A stretch of 64,000 bases of DNA from Calonectria ilicicola (lineage: Eukaryota; Ascomycota; Sordariomycetes; Hypocreales; Nectriaceae): positions 3,100,001-3,164,000 of the forward strand of contig CP085826.1 of NCBI GenBank assembly GCA_020809705.1, written 5' to 3'. Under the pieces are notes generated by a model. It made no database searches. It worked only from the letters and a program-made list of their open reading frames with translations, and was not told the DNA's origin. Made by a program: the position numbers and the translations under genes. Position 1 is the stretch's first letter; each line of letters begins with the position of its first letter. Below are positions 46,026 to 57,513 of this stretch, piece after piece.

Positions 46026-46941
46026 CTATGAGGTGTCCATCTTGTCACCATCGTCTTTCTTGCCTCCCTTATCCTTGGATCCGCTTCCCTTGGCTTCATC
46101 CTCCTCCTTGACACTCTCAAGTGATGCCTTCTTGGCGGCCTCTTCCTCTTCGCGTGCAGCCTTCTCCTGCCTAGCCTTCTCCTCCTCCATACTCATGCGT
46201 AGAGCAAGCGCCAGCTCAGGCTCCATGGCGGGGTCGAATCCAAACTCGAACTCATCGTTGCCGCCGCTCACGCCACCTCCGCTGCCTGCGCCGGCGTTTT
46301 CGCCCAAGAGGATAGGTGTGGCGATCAACTGATCGCTGAGGAGTTTGCTGCTAGGTGGGACAACAACTAGGTGGCTGCCATCGTTGGTCTTGACGGTGTC
46401 GATGAAGAGCTGGAGCTTGTTTTGGGTGGTGTCATCATCGAGGTCGCCGAAGAGGATAAAGTCGACCATGATGTTGGACTTCTTCATCTTCTGGGCAAGT
46501 GTCTTGAGCTCCTTCTCTGTCTCCTCGACTGGTGAGCACACGAAGACTATTATGCGTTGGCGCTGCGATCGGTTCTGGCGGTGCTTCAAGGCAAGCTTGA
46601 TAATAAGTTAGTTGAATGAATTTCATCATCCCCGGAAAATTTCTTCATACAGTTGCTACTTGAATTCCGGTTTTGAGATGGGAAGAGCCTCCAATCTTCT
46701 TCTTGGTTCGGTGCAAGCCCTCGAGGATCTTGCCCTGCTCGGTGGTAAGGGTGACGAGCACTTCAGGGCCCTTGCCGCCCATGCTCATCAAGCCCACCGA
46801 AGATTCGGGGTTGCCTTGTGTGATAGTCTGGAACAGGATGCCGACAGCATCTACTTGTGAGTCGAATCGGGTTGGTTGGTAGTCGCCATTCCTGCTGCTC
46901 TCGCTGTTGTCCACGACAACCATGACCGCCTCGAGGACCAT
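46026..46941 (-). CDS. RPN10: 26S proteasome subunit Rpn10
   Basis: Model: complement(join(46026..46595,46651..46941)), 286 residues. The von Willebrand A domain (1-190) begins MVLEAVMVVVDNSESSRNGD. One ubiquitin-interacting motif (218-237, EPELALALRMSMEEE) follows a glycine-rich linker, and the tail is charged. Rpn10 links base and lid of the 19S particle and is a receptor for ubiquitin chains. Both metal-type loop residues and the UIM core are intact. Confidence 0.95.
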
Positions 46942-47499
46942 CGTGTCGGATTTCCTGACGGTGCGTCTCTGTGAAAATGGGTTTAACGGGGCTGCCGGAG
47001 CGTTCAGGTATCGGGTATCGAGCGGGAGGGCGTAGCAGGATGTTAAAGAGCTTGGTTGAAGGTGAGAGGTGGATGCAGATGCAGATGCGGCAACGAAGCT
47101 CCCCCAGTGTCGTAAGGCAGTTCAGCCTAGAGTCCAAGCTTCGACGATAGCGGTAGGCGATACATGTGCTAGGCCGAGTTCAGCTCTATAAAATGTGTAC
47201 CTAATACTTGTGGGCTCAATCGCTTGTGCACCTCCAATGCGTCGAAGAATCTAGCTTACCTAATGCCCCCACATCTGCCCGTTTGTTTACCTTAGATCCG
47301 GACTCCACCACTGACGGTCGCGCCAGGGTATTGCATCCTCGTAACGTATTTGTGTGTTTGTGCTTCATCATCTTTCCCTCTTGTTATTGACTCGGGACAA
47401 CGTCGCTTACACTACACTCAAAAATACACAAACAACAAAAAGAAAAATCTTCGAGACACCATATTATTTTTCTACACACGCGTCTTACGCCTCATCACA
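46942..47499. other. divergent spacer RPN10-NBL1
   Basis: Promoter DNA for both genes. No PACE-like proteasome element (GGTGGCAAA) was noticed by eye. No gene is seen. Confidence 0.45.
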
Positions 47500-48678
47500 A
47501 TGGCCCCCGTCCGAAAGACCAAGCGAGCGTCGGGCGCGAACGCGACCGCGGAACTGAGTGTTCCCGTCAAGACCAGCAGCCCTTCCACACCACAGCGAAG
47601 CCCGATTAGAAAGCGAAGAGGAGGAATCACATTACAACAAAAGCAGGCTCTGATCGATAACCTACAACTCGAGCGTACGAAATCCCCAACACGTCGCGGA
47701 AACGCGCTGCTAACATTCCTTCCAGTCACTGAACGCGCTCGACGACTACGCGCGCAGTACAATCTTCAAGCGCAAGGTCTTCGATCGCGCATTGAGATTC
47801 GAATCAACAGAATTCCCATGGCACTGCGAAAACTAAAGATGGGCGACCTGTTACTCAAGTACCAAGAGCAAGAGGAGAAGCGTTCCGCTCGACCACCAGT
47901 ACCCGCGAAGGACCACCCATCACGGTCGAGGATGGGCACCACTGGCCTCAAGCCAGCCCCTCGCGGTCAAAAGCGCATGAGGTGAGTGCAACGTCGCGTT
48001 CTGAGGCATTATTATTTTTTTTACTAACAATTCATTTGTAGTGACGCAATCATGGGAGACAAGGAAAATGAATTCGAGCACGCTGAAAACGCCAAAAAGC
48101 GAATCCGCGCTGCACCTCCCACCGAAGCACGTGCAGCTGCTATCTTGTCGCCCACATCATCAAATTCTCGCCTTGCGGCAAACCGATCCCGCCCAGCATC
48201 ACCTGTCAAATCCAGTGGTATTGCCCGCCCAGCATCGCCCTTGAAGAGTTCAACAAGCCGCTCAATCGCCGCGTCAAGCGTCCTGTCAAACATGGTGGAG
48301 AAAGCCAAGGCCACAAGGGCTGGCACATCGACCAGGAAAATTACTGCCACTTCAAACACCAGTTCCGGCTCTAACAGCACAACGGCGGCCGCACCTACAC
48401 GGACCCGCCGAGCGGCTACAACGACATCTAGAGCCCCTGCATCCCGCCCCACAACAAGGAATGGCCGTAGGGTGAGCAACCACAGCGAGTCCAGTGAGGC
48501 CAGCACTGGAACAGTGGTGAAGCGAGGCGCTGCAGCTAAGGCGGCCCCGGCTAGAAAGGGGGTAATGGACTCCATTCGAAAGGGGGTTGCGGGTGGAACG
48601 AAGAAGAAAACTACCAAAGCCCCAGCAGCAACAGCATCGACTGCGGGTACAGGCAGGGTACTGCGAAAACGAAATTAA
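47500..48678 (+). CDS. NBL1: borealin-like protein Nbl1, chromosomal passenger complex
   Basis: Model: join(47500..47674,47726..47981,48042..48678), 355 residues. The borealin N-terminal helix lies at about 37-100 (ALIDNLQLELTERARRLRAQ, RSRIEIRINRIPMALRKLKMGDLL). It binds survivin (Bir1) and INCENP (Sli15) to place Aurora kinase at centromeres. The rest is basic and S/T/A-rich, with SP sites suited to CDK control, as in filamentous fungi; yeast Nbl1 has only the helix. The first intron falls inside the helix and is required for the frame. Confidence 0.9.
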
Positions 48679-48872
48679 AGTAATATCGTCGTTTTTAATG
48701 TCTTTGGGTCGGTTTATATGAACGGCGTTGCTCGGCGTATCGGTTGGAAAGTGATCTCCTGGGCGGGCGGGCTTGGATGGCAAATAATTATGCACGGGAA
48801 AAGGAGTAAATGAGCATTTAATGGCCCAAATGTGGCATCCTTCAAAATGAATACATCATGATCTGCAGTCGT

Positions 48873-49754
48873 CTATGGTGCGGGGGGAGCCTTCTTCTTC
48901 TTCTTGTCCTCAACAAGCTCAATGTGATCCTCTGGTATCTCCTTGTACTTTTCAACCAAAAACTCCTCAATTTCCATGCTGACGTCGCCCTGAACCTGAA
49001 TTTCCTCGCCTCCACCAGGAAGCCTGGTCACCGAGGACCCAGTTGCAAATTTCTTACCGAGATCCTTGGCCACCTGTAATCTAGTCAGTATGCTGATCCC
49101 TCGTAGAATCCTTGGGGTTTTTATATCTCTACCTTCTTGAGCTCCAGCCCAAACGCCTCGAGGCCTATCACGGCCGTGACGAACTTCTTTTTGTTTCGCT
49201 CGATGCGCTTGATGGTCACGACGCTCTTGGCGAGCTTCTCGACCTGCTTGGCCTCGGCAGCCTCAGCCTTTGCCGTCTTCTTCTGGGCGTCCTTCTCGGC
49301 TCGCTTCTGGGCCTCGATGGACAGCGAAGCGGTCGCAGCTTCTAGGGCCTCTGTGATAGGGATGTTACTACCGCGTTCAACCGCACATAGGATAGGGTAG
49401 GGAGGGGCAGGGTGACGAACCTGCGGACCAGAGCTCATCGTACAGGTCTGGATGGGTCTTTTGTAGCCACTCTTGGCACTTCTTGACGGTGCCGCCATAT
49501 TCGCAGTACTACTCGGCAATCATTAAGCTTCGGGCTTCGGGGTCGCGGGGTTGGGTTGTGTCTGATTTGGGGGAGCGAACCTCGGGGGGAAGAGTGCAAA
49601 CTGCAAAAGTCAGTCACGTCACTTTATTTTTTCCAAAAAAACAGGATGCACGATGCACGATGCGGTGCGAAAAGAAACGGGAAAAGTACATACCACCACA
49701 GTAGAGCACAGTTCGGCTCTGGGGCTCACCCTCGGGTTGGTCTACGTCGGCCAT
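48873..49754 (-). CDS. TMA22: translation machinery-associated protein Tma22 (DENR)
   Basis: Model: complement(join(48873..49073,49133..49350,49421..49600,49694..49754)), 219 residues. The N-terminal Cys motif YCGVCTLPPE and EYCEYGGTVKKCQEWL match DENR. The C-terminal SUI1 domain holds VTIKRIERNKKKFVTAVIGLEAF and GKKFATGSSVT. With Tma20 (MCT-1) it recycles 40S subunits after termination and helps re-initiation. The tail is Lys-rich. Donors GTTCGT and GTAGAG are non-consensus but give the conserved sequence without gaps. Confidence 0.93.
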
Positions 49755-51697
49755 GGCGTGTGTGTGAAGGTGAATTGATAGAGGATCTGGCTACGCCTTG
49801 GACGCGTGCTGGTGCATGGCGGGGTAAAATTCATGGATTCATGGAGGGGCACCATAGTCTAGCCAGAATGGTAGGGGGGACAACCTCAGAGCGTCCCACC
49901 ACAAAGAAGCCTTGGACCAAGCAAAGGAAAATAAATGGTATCGATGAATCTAACGCTAAATTATAGAAATAAATAAATCGACAAGAAAGTCTATTTATTT
50001 ATCTATTTATTTCATCATCATCTGCTGGATTCCTCTTTTTATTTTTATTTTTTGTTTTTGTTTTTGCCAGTTGATGAGAGCCTGACTATGAATGAGCTTG
50101 CCTTGCGTCATGTGATGCATTATTCCGTCGGCTCCACGACATACGACTCGGCCGGGACTCGGAACGGACTTGTAGGCAATTGTCTCTTCCGGCCTCAGGC
50201 ACAAGGATCTTGCTTTCCTGCCACGAGCCACCGCACGTTGTCGCTGGGTATCTCGCTGGGTACATCGCTGTCTCAGGCACCAATTGAGCGGTACCACCCA
50301 CACAACTTTTTCTCAACCTCATCCAGCCTCTCCGTGAGCTAGCCGCCAGCGTCTGTAGACCAGCTCAGAAGAGTAATGAATAGCGAATTTACCCCTGGGC
50401 CAGTCTGCTGGCTTTGCAGAGTTACAGTGAGGGCTGGGGTAAATATCCATGGATGCAGTTACCCGCCCGTTTCTCCCGCCCACATCATCAATAGTCTCCT
50501 CATCGGATGGCACTATACACAAGCCAAATTTCCCTGTTCGGCGCTTGCAGCTCCGCCTTTTTGCTCTCCATCTCACGGAACACTCGGTGGTCCCCAAGTC
50601 GGCGCGCTTCTCATCAAGATGCCCTGTCCACCACCGGTTTGTATCCCCACATGTCTGGTGCAAACGGTCCATGACGTCCGAGACGTCTGCGGCCGGGTCC
50701 TCTAACGCGTTTTTGTTGCATAACCTGTGTCAATTCACTCTATCCATCGTCCCTTCGTTTACGTCTAGTCATGCGTCCTAAGCATCACTATCACAAACCG
50801 CTGCAGGTCTAAACAGGTCTGGACATGAGCAGCCCAAAGAGAATTAGCCGCCGAGTGGGCGTTCAGCTCCACGATTGGCCAGACCCCTGCACCCTAGGCC
50901 CAATCATGGGCCAGTGCTGTCACAGTGCTCTCAAGCGCCAGCCAGTCGCAAAGATGCCCAGCCATGCCTACCGCTGTCACCCAAATATAGCAGCACGGGA
51001 TTGCATAGCTCTGCAGGTGTTGATTGGACCAGGACGTCTATTAGTCGCTCAGTTGTGGGTGCGCCCAGCACGGCTTGCAGGCCACCATCCCGCTTTCATC
51101 CGTACTTACGCACTTCGACATAGTTCACCCACCTTCTCACCACGCCGCCACTGAGTTGGGCGCTGCCAGCATGACCCGGCACCATGCGATCGCTTTCCGT
51201 CTCGCCAGTAAGCTTGCTCGGCACGCGCTGATGCAGTCATGTCCCGTCTGCGCCCCAGTTTGAGGTGGCCAGGTCTGTCCGAGTCCGTCGCTGCATCGAC
51301 CCACTGGCATGCACTGATGGGTTCTCGAGATGGCTTGTAGGTGCCACTCTGCCCATGGAGTTGCGTGCCGCCCACAGGATAGCCGCTCTGGGCCATGTCG
51401 CCCTTGTCACTTAAGACTATGCCTATCCCCGGCCGGAAGTTTGGCCTTCTGGTGCTCTGCATTCACTTCTTCAACCTCAGCATTTTGCTGCAGTGTCATT
51501 TGCACTTTCGATATAGAAGCTTCGTTGACCGAAGCATCCTGTCTTTTGGACCCACGAGATACCCCGACGCCGGTCGTCGTTTTATTATTGCAAACTAATA
51601 CTCTTTTTTTTCTTTTCTTCTCTTCCAACTGCAGCCTTGCGTTGAAAACCCTGTGGGATATAGTCAGATATTCGGGTAATACTTGACCTTCGCAACA
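49755..51697. other. 1.9 kb divergent spacer TMA22 - methyltransferase gene
   Basis: The longest gene-free stretch in the right-hand block. An inverted AT-tetramer element lies at 49966-50013. From 50040 to 51690 the DNA is GC-balanced with many short frames and no family likeness. It is probably a long promoter and leader for the gene at 51698; an uncharacterised RNA is possible but not shown. Confidence 0.45.
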
Positions 51698-54655
51698 ATG
51701 GCCGACACACTTCGCGTACCCGCAAACAACAGATACAACTCCCAGGACTCTTCGCAGGCTCGAAGACAACGGGGGTTCCTTAATCCGATAATCGAGGAGG
51801 AAAGCGATGATGGTCTGGTCCAGCAAAGAGCACAGGGCCACCGTGATAGACGCGCAAACTTGAAGATTGAAGCATGGTTGTCTCCCATGAGTGACCACTT
51901 TCCTACACCAAGAGGAATTCACTACCTCGCGGCTCCTGTACTCCCTTCTTCGCCATCTACCGACTCTACTGCCACCTCTCCATCCGCTTCTATTAACCCC
52001 TGGAACCGCGCCAGCATCGGCACCGAGGCCACCGAATTTGAGGATCTCTACGATGTCTCGGATGAAGAGGATGAGTCCAAGATGCTACGACGCATGTCAT
52101 CTCTGAAGTCCAAGCAGGCTTTGACCCGACAGCCCACTCCCCTGGTTATTCCTGCTACCCGTCAATCTTCCCCCGAGAGCTGGTCCGCCGTCGATGACAT
52201 CAAGAAGAAGCACTCTCCAGTGCCTGTTACTCCATCCGTCAAGCTAACTATGTCTCCCGCCCTGCAGGAGTTTATGGACAAGCAGCAGGCTATTGAGGTG
52301 CCAACTATTTCGGCTCCCCCATCGCTCGATGGCAGCCTGAGCTCTGAGCAGCTCGCTGCCATCAGCGCCCCGCCCACCCCCATCATGGGAGATGATGAGG
52401 TCGACACCGACGAGGCTTGGGCTGGCGTTCAGCTTCAGCCTGGCGCTCTGGCTACGCTTCAAGCGCTCTCTCACGGTGAGGTTGACCCTCACGAGGAGCC
52501 CGCCCAGGTCATCGAGATGTCCCAAACCGAATCTCAGCCCGAGATGATGATGCAGCAGCAACCTCTTCGACTTATCACCTCATTCCAGCTTTCGAACCCC
52601 CAGAACAGGGCTGTCGCCCAGGTCCGCCAGTCTCTCGCTGATCTGACAACTCTCGACATCCCCTCGCCTGGCGGCTTCTTCTCTGATCTTTCCCCCCGAA
52701 CCCGAAGCACCTGGAACCTGCCATCCATGTCCACTGAGGATCAGGCTCCTCCCACCTCTACTACTGCTGAGCAGTTCTACAGGTGCCCCTGGAACGCAGG
52801 TGCCTCCGTGCCCCCAGTCCCCAAGCGCAAGGAAACTGTCGAGGATTTCTACAGGAACGTCAAGTTTACCCCCGCTCCTATTTCAAGCAACGTTGTCGAG
52901 CAGGTCGTTCAGGTCGACGAGGAGATCATCGACGAGGATGATGTGCCCACTGCTCGCCCTATCCTGCAGAACCAGACCGATTCCTCCACCCCAACTGTCA
53001 AGGCTCCCGCTTCTCCTGATGCCGATGACACTCTTGCCGAGATCGTTGTTCAAGTTGACCCTAACTATGCTCGAAAGCAGCAAGAAGAGGCTCTCTCGAA
53101 CCTCGACCGCACTGAGTTGTGGCTTATGGCTCAGCGAGCCTACCTGCCCGGTATTGAGGCCGCTAACACCGAGGACGAGGGTGCTTTGGACACCATCGCC
53201 GAGGTCGTTGAGGAGGAAGAGGAGATCAAGGAGGCCAAGACCGAGGCTGAGCTCCAGGTTGAGCAATCCCTTGTCTCCCAGAAGAAGTCTGTCCGCTTCT
53301 CCAACTTTGTCACCACCTCTGACTCCCCCAAGCCGATTCCCTCAGCACTTGTGCGTCAGGAGTCTGCCTACTACCGTGCCTTCCAGGACTACATCGTCCG
53401 CACTCAGCGCCAGGATGTCTTTGTTCACCAGCTCGCCCGCTTTGAGGCCCTCCAGGCCCAGCGCGTCTCTCTGCGCGAGTCCCACCTCAACCAGCTCCTT
53501 GGCAAGTACCAGCTCAGCGTTGTTCCTCAGTCTGCCAAGAAGCGACTCAGCGCCAATGTCGCCCGTGGTGACGATGTCATCGTTGATGACCTCGACAAGC
53601 TGCGCCGCGAGAAGGAGCTTGAGGCCATGAACCAAATGACCGTCTCTGCCTGGCACGTTGCTGCCTCAAAGATGCTCAACGGCGGCAACCTCATCTCTGC
53701 CCCAGTCACCAAGCGCCTTGCCCGCCTTTCGCGCATGGCTCCCGGTGAAGATGGTGTCGCTCGCGACCGCGCGAGAATTCTTGATCTTGGTGGCCAGGCG
53801 ACTTGCGACTGGGCGTGGCACTGTGCCCTCCAGTTCCCCAACACCAAGATCTACACCGTCACCACCAAGGCTATCCGCCAGCTCTCCAACTGCAACATCC
53901 GCGGACCCCCCAACCACCGACAAGTTGCTGTTGAGCGCCTGACCCGCCTTCCCTTTGCCGACAACCAGTTCGATCTCGTCTCCGCCCGTGAGCTTCACAG
54001 CATCCTCAAGCTCTTCGGCGAGAACGGCGAGGATGAGTGGGAGACCTGCCTCAAGGAGTGCATGCGCGTGCTTAAGCCCGGTGGCTACCTTGAGTTCTCT
54101 CTCCTCGACTCTGATATCATCAACGCTGGCCCCGCTGGCCTTGCCAAGAGCGTTGAGTTTGGCTTCACCCTCAAGACCCTCGGCTACGACCCCAACCCCA
54201 CCAAGCTCTTCCAGGGTCGTCTTGCCCGAGCTGGCTTCCAGGATATCCGACGTATCTGGATGTGCCTGCCCATGGGTGCCAAGCGAAACATCCACAGGCC
54301 CCCTACCCCTCCTCCCAAGGACAACCCCAACGGCGAGCCTGCTAAGACTTGCCAGCTTGAGGCTATGGTCATGGGAAGCAGCGACAACATTGCTAGCGCC
54401 TGCAGCATTGTCGGCTCATGGAGCTGGGAGCGATGGTTGCTCCGATGTGAGATGGAGAAGGTCTCTGGCGAGCTTCGTCTTGCTGACACCGTTACCAGCG
54501 GTGCCGCTATGAAGGAAGCTGGCAAGTGCATCGAGGGCGTCCCCGCTGTGATCGAGGAGGGCCGAAACTGCATGTCCGCCTTCCGTATGTTGAACGGCTA
54601 CGCCAGGAAGCCTAAGCTGGGCACTGAGATTATCCAGATTGCCCTTGACAACTAA
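51698..54655 (+). CDS. large protein with C-terminal SAM-dependent methyltransferase domain
   Basis: Intronless, 985 residues. Residues 1-600 are disordered (S/P/E-rich, with many SP and TP sites). A Rossmann-type methyltransferase domain follows: motif I RILDLGGQATCDWAW near 690, then a conserved post-I region, FADNQFDLVSARELHS, and MRVLKPGGYLEFSLLDSD. This is the type-11 class seen in many fungal proteins. The target is unknown. It is not a LaeA ortholog by its layout. Codon use is strongly C-ending in the C-terminal half, as in highly expressed genes. The conserved domain has the GxG replaced by DLGGQ, so SAM binding is likely but not certain. The ATG at 51698 is the first in frame. Confidence 0.85.
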   Translation: MADTLRVPANNRYNSQDSSQARRQRGFLNPIIEEESDDGLVQQRAQGHRDRRANLKIEAWLSPMSDHFPTPRGIHYLAAPVLPSSPSTDSTATSPSASINPWNRASIGTEATEFEDLYDVSDEEDESKMLRRMSSLKSKQALTRQPTPLVIPATRQSSPESWSAVDDIKKKHSPVPVTPSVKLTMSPALQEFMDKQQAIEVPTISAPPSLDGSLSSEQLAAISAPPTPIMGDDEVDTDEAWAGVQLQPGALATLQALSHGEVDPHEEPAQVIEMSQTESQPEMMMQQQPLRLITSFQLSNPQNRAVAQVRQSLADLTTLDIPSPGGFFSDLSPRTRSTWNLPSMSTEDQAPPTSTTAEQFYRCPWNAGASVPPVPKRKETVEDFYRNVKFTPAPISSNVVEQVVQVDEEIIDEDDVPTARPILQNQTDSSTPTVKAPASPDADDTLAEIVVQVDPNYARKQQEEALSNLDRTELWLMAQRAYLPGIEAANTEDEGALDTIAEVVEEEEEIKEAKTEAELQVEQSLVSQKKSVRFSNFVTTSDSPKPIPSALVRQESAYYRAFQDYIVRTQRQDVFVHQLARFEALQAQRVSLRESHLNQLLGKYQLSVVPQSAKKRLSANVARGDDVIVDDLDKLRREKELEAMNQMTVSAWHVAASKMLNGGNLISAPVTKRLARLSRMAPGEDGVARDRARILDLGGQATCDWAWHCALQFPNTKIYTVTTKAIRQLSNCNIRGPPNHRQVAVERLTRLPFADNQFDLVSARELHSILKLFGENGEDEWETCLKECMRVLKPGGYLEFSLLDSDIINAGPAGLAKSVEFGFTLKTLGYDPNPTKLFQGRLARAGFQDIRRIWMCLPMGAKRNIHRPPTPPPKDNPNGEPAKTCQLEAMVMGSSDNIASACSIVGSWSWERWLLRCEMEKVSGELRLADTVTSGAAMKEAGKCIEGVPAVIEEGRNCMSAFRMLNGYARKPKLGTEIIQIALDN

Positions 54656-55456
54656 TTTTGGGAACAAGAGTTTGACACTCGTGGAGGATCTTCTTTGTCA
54701 ATTATAACCTCTGACTTTTTCTTTGTCGACTGAATTTTCTTTTGTTAAATTTGGGACGGGACGCATGTGCAAAGTATGATGAATGGGTTTCATGAATGGG
54801 CAATATCCTCTACGTTGATGGGGGCTAGGCTGTAATGTACTCGTTCTGCATCTTTCTAGGTTGGCGAATGGGGTTTGGATACCATGCCATGTGTTTGCAG
54901 ATTATTAAATCATTATGTGGAAAAGGGTGCAGAACATGGGATGCTCCAGCACCGGAGTTTAGTGCATACATAGTTCAACAGAAGAAGAAACTTCGATTGC
55001 AATTCTTGAGCTTTCAACCTTTGACTCAGCGTGACTCTGAAGAATTCGGGGAGTTGACATCGGCTTGGCTTTTGAACGGCTTAGCATGGCCAGTCAGACA
55101 GACTACAATGCATTCCTTCTACATTGGACATTTCAAAACTCGATTATTCTAAATAATGGTTTAGTAGCTAACAAACAAAATTTATTTGGATATTAATTAA
55201 ATCATTTTATTTAGATAATATTTATTTACTAGATAGCTAGAAAAGCAGAAAGCTGACAATCTTCCAGCGGTTATTGTATTTGCCATGCAGATTTCCCCGC
55301 AAATTATGGGGTCATTGTCAGGTCTAAGTACTCATGCCCTTGAAAAAATATTCGAGTTGGCATCGGAGTGTCAATGAGATAAATGCTTTGCAAAAGATAA
55401 TTGTAATGGAAGAAAAAATCAAAAAGGAATCCAGGCGATTAATGCCTGGGGCGGAT
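54656..55456. other. intergenic, AT-rich
   Basis: Contains an AT-tetramer region at 55151-55235 and otherwise methyltransferase 3' sequence. No gene is seen. Confidence 0.5.
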
Positions 55457-55528
55457 CTCTCCCGCCGGGAATTGAACCCGGGTCTCAAGCGTGACAAGCT
55501 TGCATACTGACCACTATACTACGGAAGA
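55457..55528 (-). tRNA. tRNA-Asp (anticodon GTC)
   Basis: A 72-nt cloverleaf reads on the minus strand. The 7-bp acceptor stem is TCTTCCG with CGGGAGA (one T-G pair), discriminator G. The D-arm contains TATAGTGGTCAGTAT, the anticodon loop reads CTTGTCACG, and the T-arm is CCGGG-TTCAATT-CCCGG. The A and B boxes are intact and no intron is present. Anticodon GTC reads Asp codons GAC and GAU. Confidence 0.97.
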
Positions 55529-55828
55529 ATTCAGATGTGACCATCTGAGTAGTGAGAGGGGTGCGTTGAGAGGCAACCGCGAATGGGAAAATATAAAATT
55601 ATTGGAAGTGGCGAGATGGGGTTGGTCGCCCTTCAGCCTAAAACCACGCCTGGGGTGGGACTCGGCGCGGGAACCGCCGATGGTGGAAAAACCGGACCCA
55701 TTCAGCGACAGCTTCAGTCAACCAGCTCCAACGCAATCACGTTTTACGACTTACGACCCGGCCAAACCCATCTCGACGACATTTTCGGATCGACACTCGA
55801 TTGCGCACGTCCGACGAACAAGCTCAAA
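55529..55828. other. tRNA-PHB2 spacer
   Basis: Divergent spacer of 300 bp carrying the PHB2 leader. An in-frame extension upstream of the PHB2 start reaches about 55583 and is judged leader. Confidence 0.45.
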
Positions 55829-56871
55829 ATGTCGCAGAACAACTGGCAGGAGGAAGCTATGCGCCGTCTGCGCCAAATGCAGCAGACCCGCGGCGGATAT
55901 GGTGGTGGCGGCCCTCAGATGCCTCGAGCAGCCGGTGGTGCCCTCTTTGGAGGTATCCTGCTCGCTGGTGGTGCTTTCCTTCTGTCCAACTCTCTCTTCA
56001 ACGTTGATGGTGGTCACCGAGCCATCAAGTACCGCAGGATAAGCGGCGTGAGCAAGGAAATCTACAGCGAAGGTAAAGATGCCTCGGAGGACTCGGGTCG
56101 ATTGTTCACTGTGGAATTGTAATTGACAAACGGGCTTTAGGAACTCACATCAACATTCCCTGGTTTGAGACTCCCGTTGTTTACGACGTTCGAGCTAAGC
56201 CTCGCAATGTGGCCTCGTTGACCGGCACCAAGGATCTTCAGATGGTCAACATTACCTGCCGTGTTCTCTCACGACCTCAGGTCGATGCTCTTCCCCAGAT
56301 TTACCGAACACTGGGCGTGGACTATGATGAGCGAGTTTTGCCCTCAATTGTTAACGAGGTCCTCAAGAGCGTTGTTGCCCAGTTCAACGCCAGCCAGCTG
56401 ATTACCCAGCGTGAGATGGTCGCCAGGCTGGTGCGGGAGAACCTCTCCCGACGAGCTGCTCGATTCAACATTCTCCTCGATGACGTGTCTCTGACTGTAT
56501 GAAACCCATGATTCTTGGTTTTTTGAAATAGACATGCTGACTAATTGCAATAGCACCTCGCATTCTCACCTGAATTCACTGCTGCCGTTGAGGCTAAGCA
56601 GGTTGCTCAGCAGGAGGCTCAGCGAGCCGCTTTCGTCGTCGACAAGGCTCGGCAGGAGAAGCAGGCCATGGTTGTCAAGGCCCAGGGTGAGGCTCGCTCT
56701 GCTGAGCTGATTGGTGAGGCTATCAAGAAGAGCAAGGCGTACGTGGAGCTCAAGAAGATTGAGAACGCCCGACAGATTGCCGCACAGCTCCAGGAGTCCG
56801 GCTCCAAGAACAGGCTACTTCTGGACGCCGAGGGTCTGGGCCTTAACGTCTTTGACGAGAAGAACAACTAA
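55829..56871 (+). CDS. PHB2: prohibitin-2
   Basis: Model: join(55829..56072,56141..56496,56554..56871), 305 residues. The N-terminus has a Gly-rich stretch, then one membrane segment (about 37-57, [22 protein letters not shown]) that anchors the protein in the inner mitochondrial membrane. The SPFH domain follows ([14 protein letters not shown] to about 225), with a C-terminal coiled coil ([21 protein letters not shown]). Phb1 and Phb2 form ring complexes that steady respiratory enzymes and regulate the m-AAA protease. Length fits (yeast 310). Confidence 0.96.
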
Positions 56872-57513
56872 ACTTGGGGAGATAAACAAAATTAAATGGA
56901 AGGGGGATGAATAGCCAAGTAAATTGGCGTGATGGGGTTTACTAAAAAATCTCCACTGTATGTCTATCGAGGACAGCATGTATTATAGGAATACCAGGTA
57001 GCAAGGATTGACTACCTAATCCCAACCCTTTATTACTTCACGGTGCGGTTTTATGTATTGGTAATGTGCCGCTGAGGATGCCTAAAGTTGGTCTGTTCAT
57101 GACATATCCTGGTTAGCTGAGTGATGACAATCTGAGCCAAGTGGGCGTCCGCTAGGCAGAAAAATGTACAAAGGCCATTCAAGTATATATATCTGCACCC
57201 TTCATTTCTATCAAGTGTTGGGTTTGCCTTCGTTGGGTTTCTTCCGTCGTTGCTTTTGCCTGTCGCTCCTGTGGTCCGTTATTTGGAGGTACAAGCTCCA
57301 CAGTGACCATCGCCCCTCCTTCGCCGTCAACCCCACCATCCGCAGTCAGCTCAATCACCGTCACTTTCGCGACGCTGCTTCTTCCTTTTTTCTTCCCACG
57401 CTAGACGCCACTTTGTAACGACGCTCTCTTTCTCTCTCGGAGGCTCTTCCTCGCTCTAACCACTGCATATACCACCTGAAGCTGCAGCGCGTATCGCCGC
57501 AACCGCCGCCACC
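56872..57513. other. intergenic
   Basis: PHB2 3' sequence and RUB1 promoter (C/T-rich CTCTTTCTCTCTC tract near 57424-57438). No gene is seen. Confidence 0.5.

Noticed and set aside
53666..54295. 209-codon minus-strand frame opposite the methyltransferase domain
   Set aside because: A shadow of the strongly C-ending codon use of the plus-strand gene; no family likeness.
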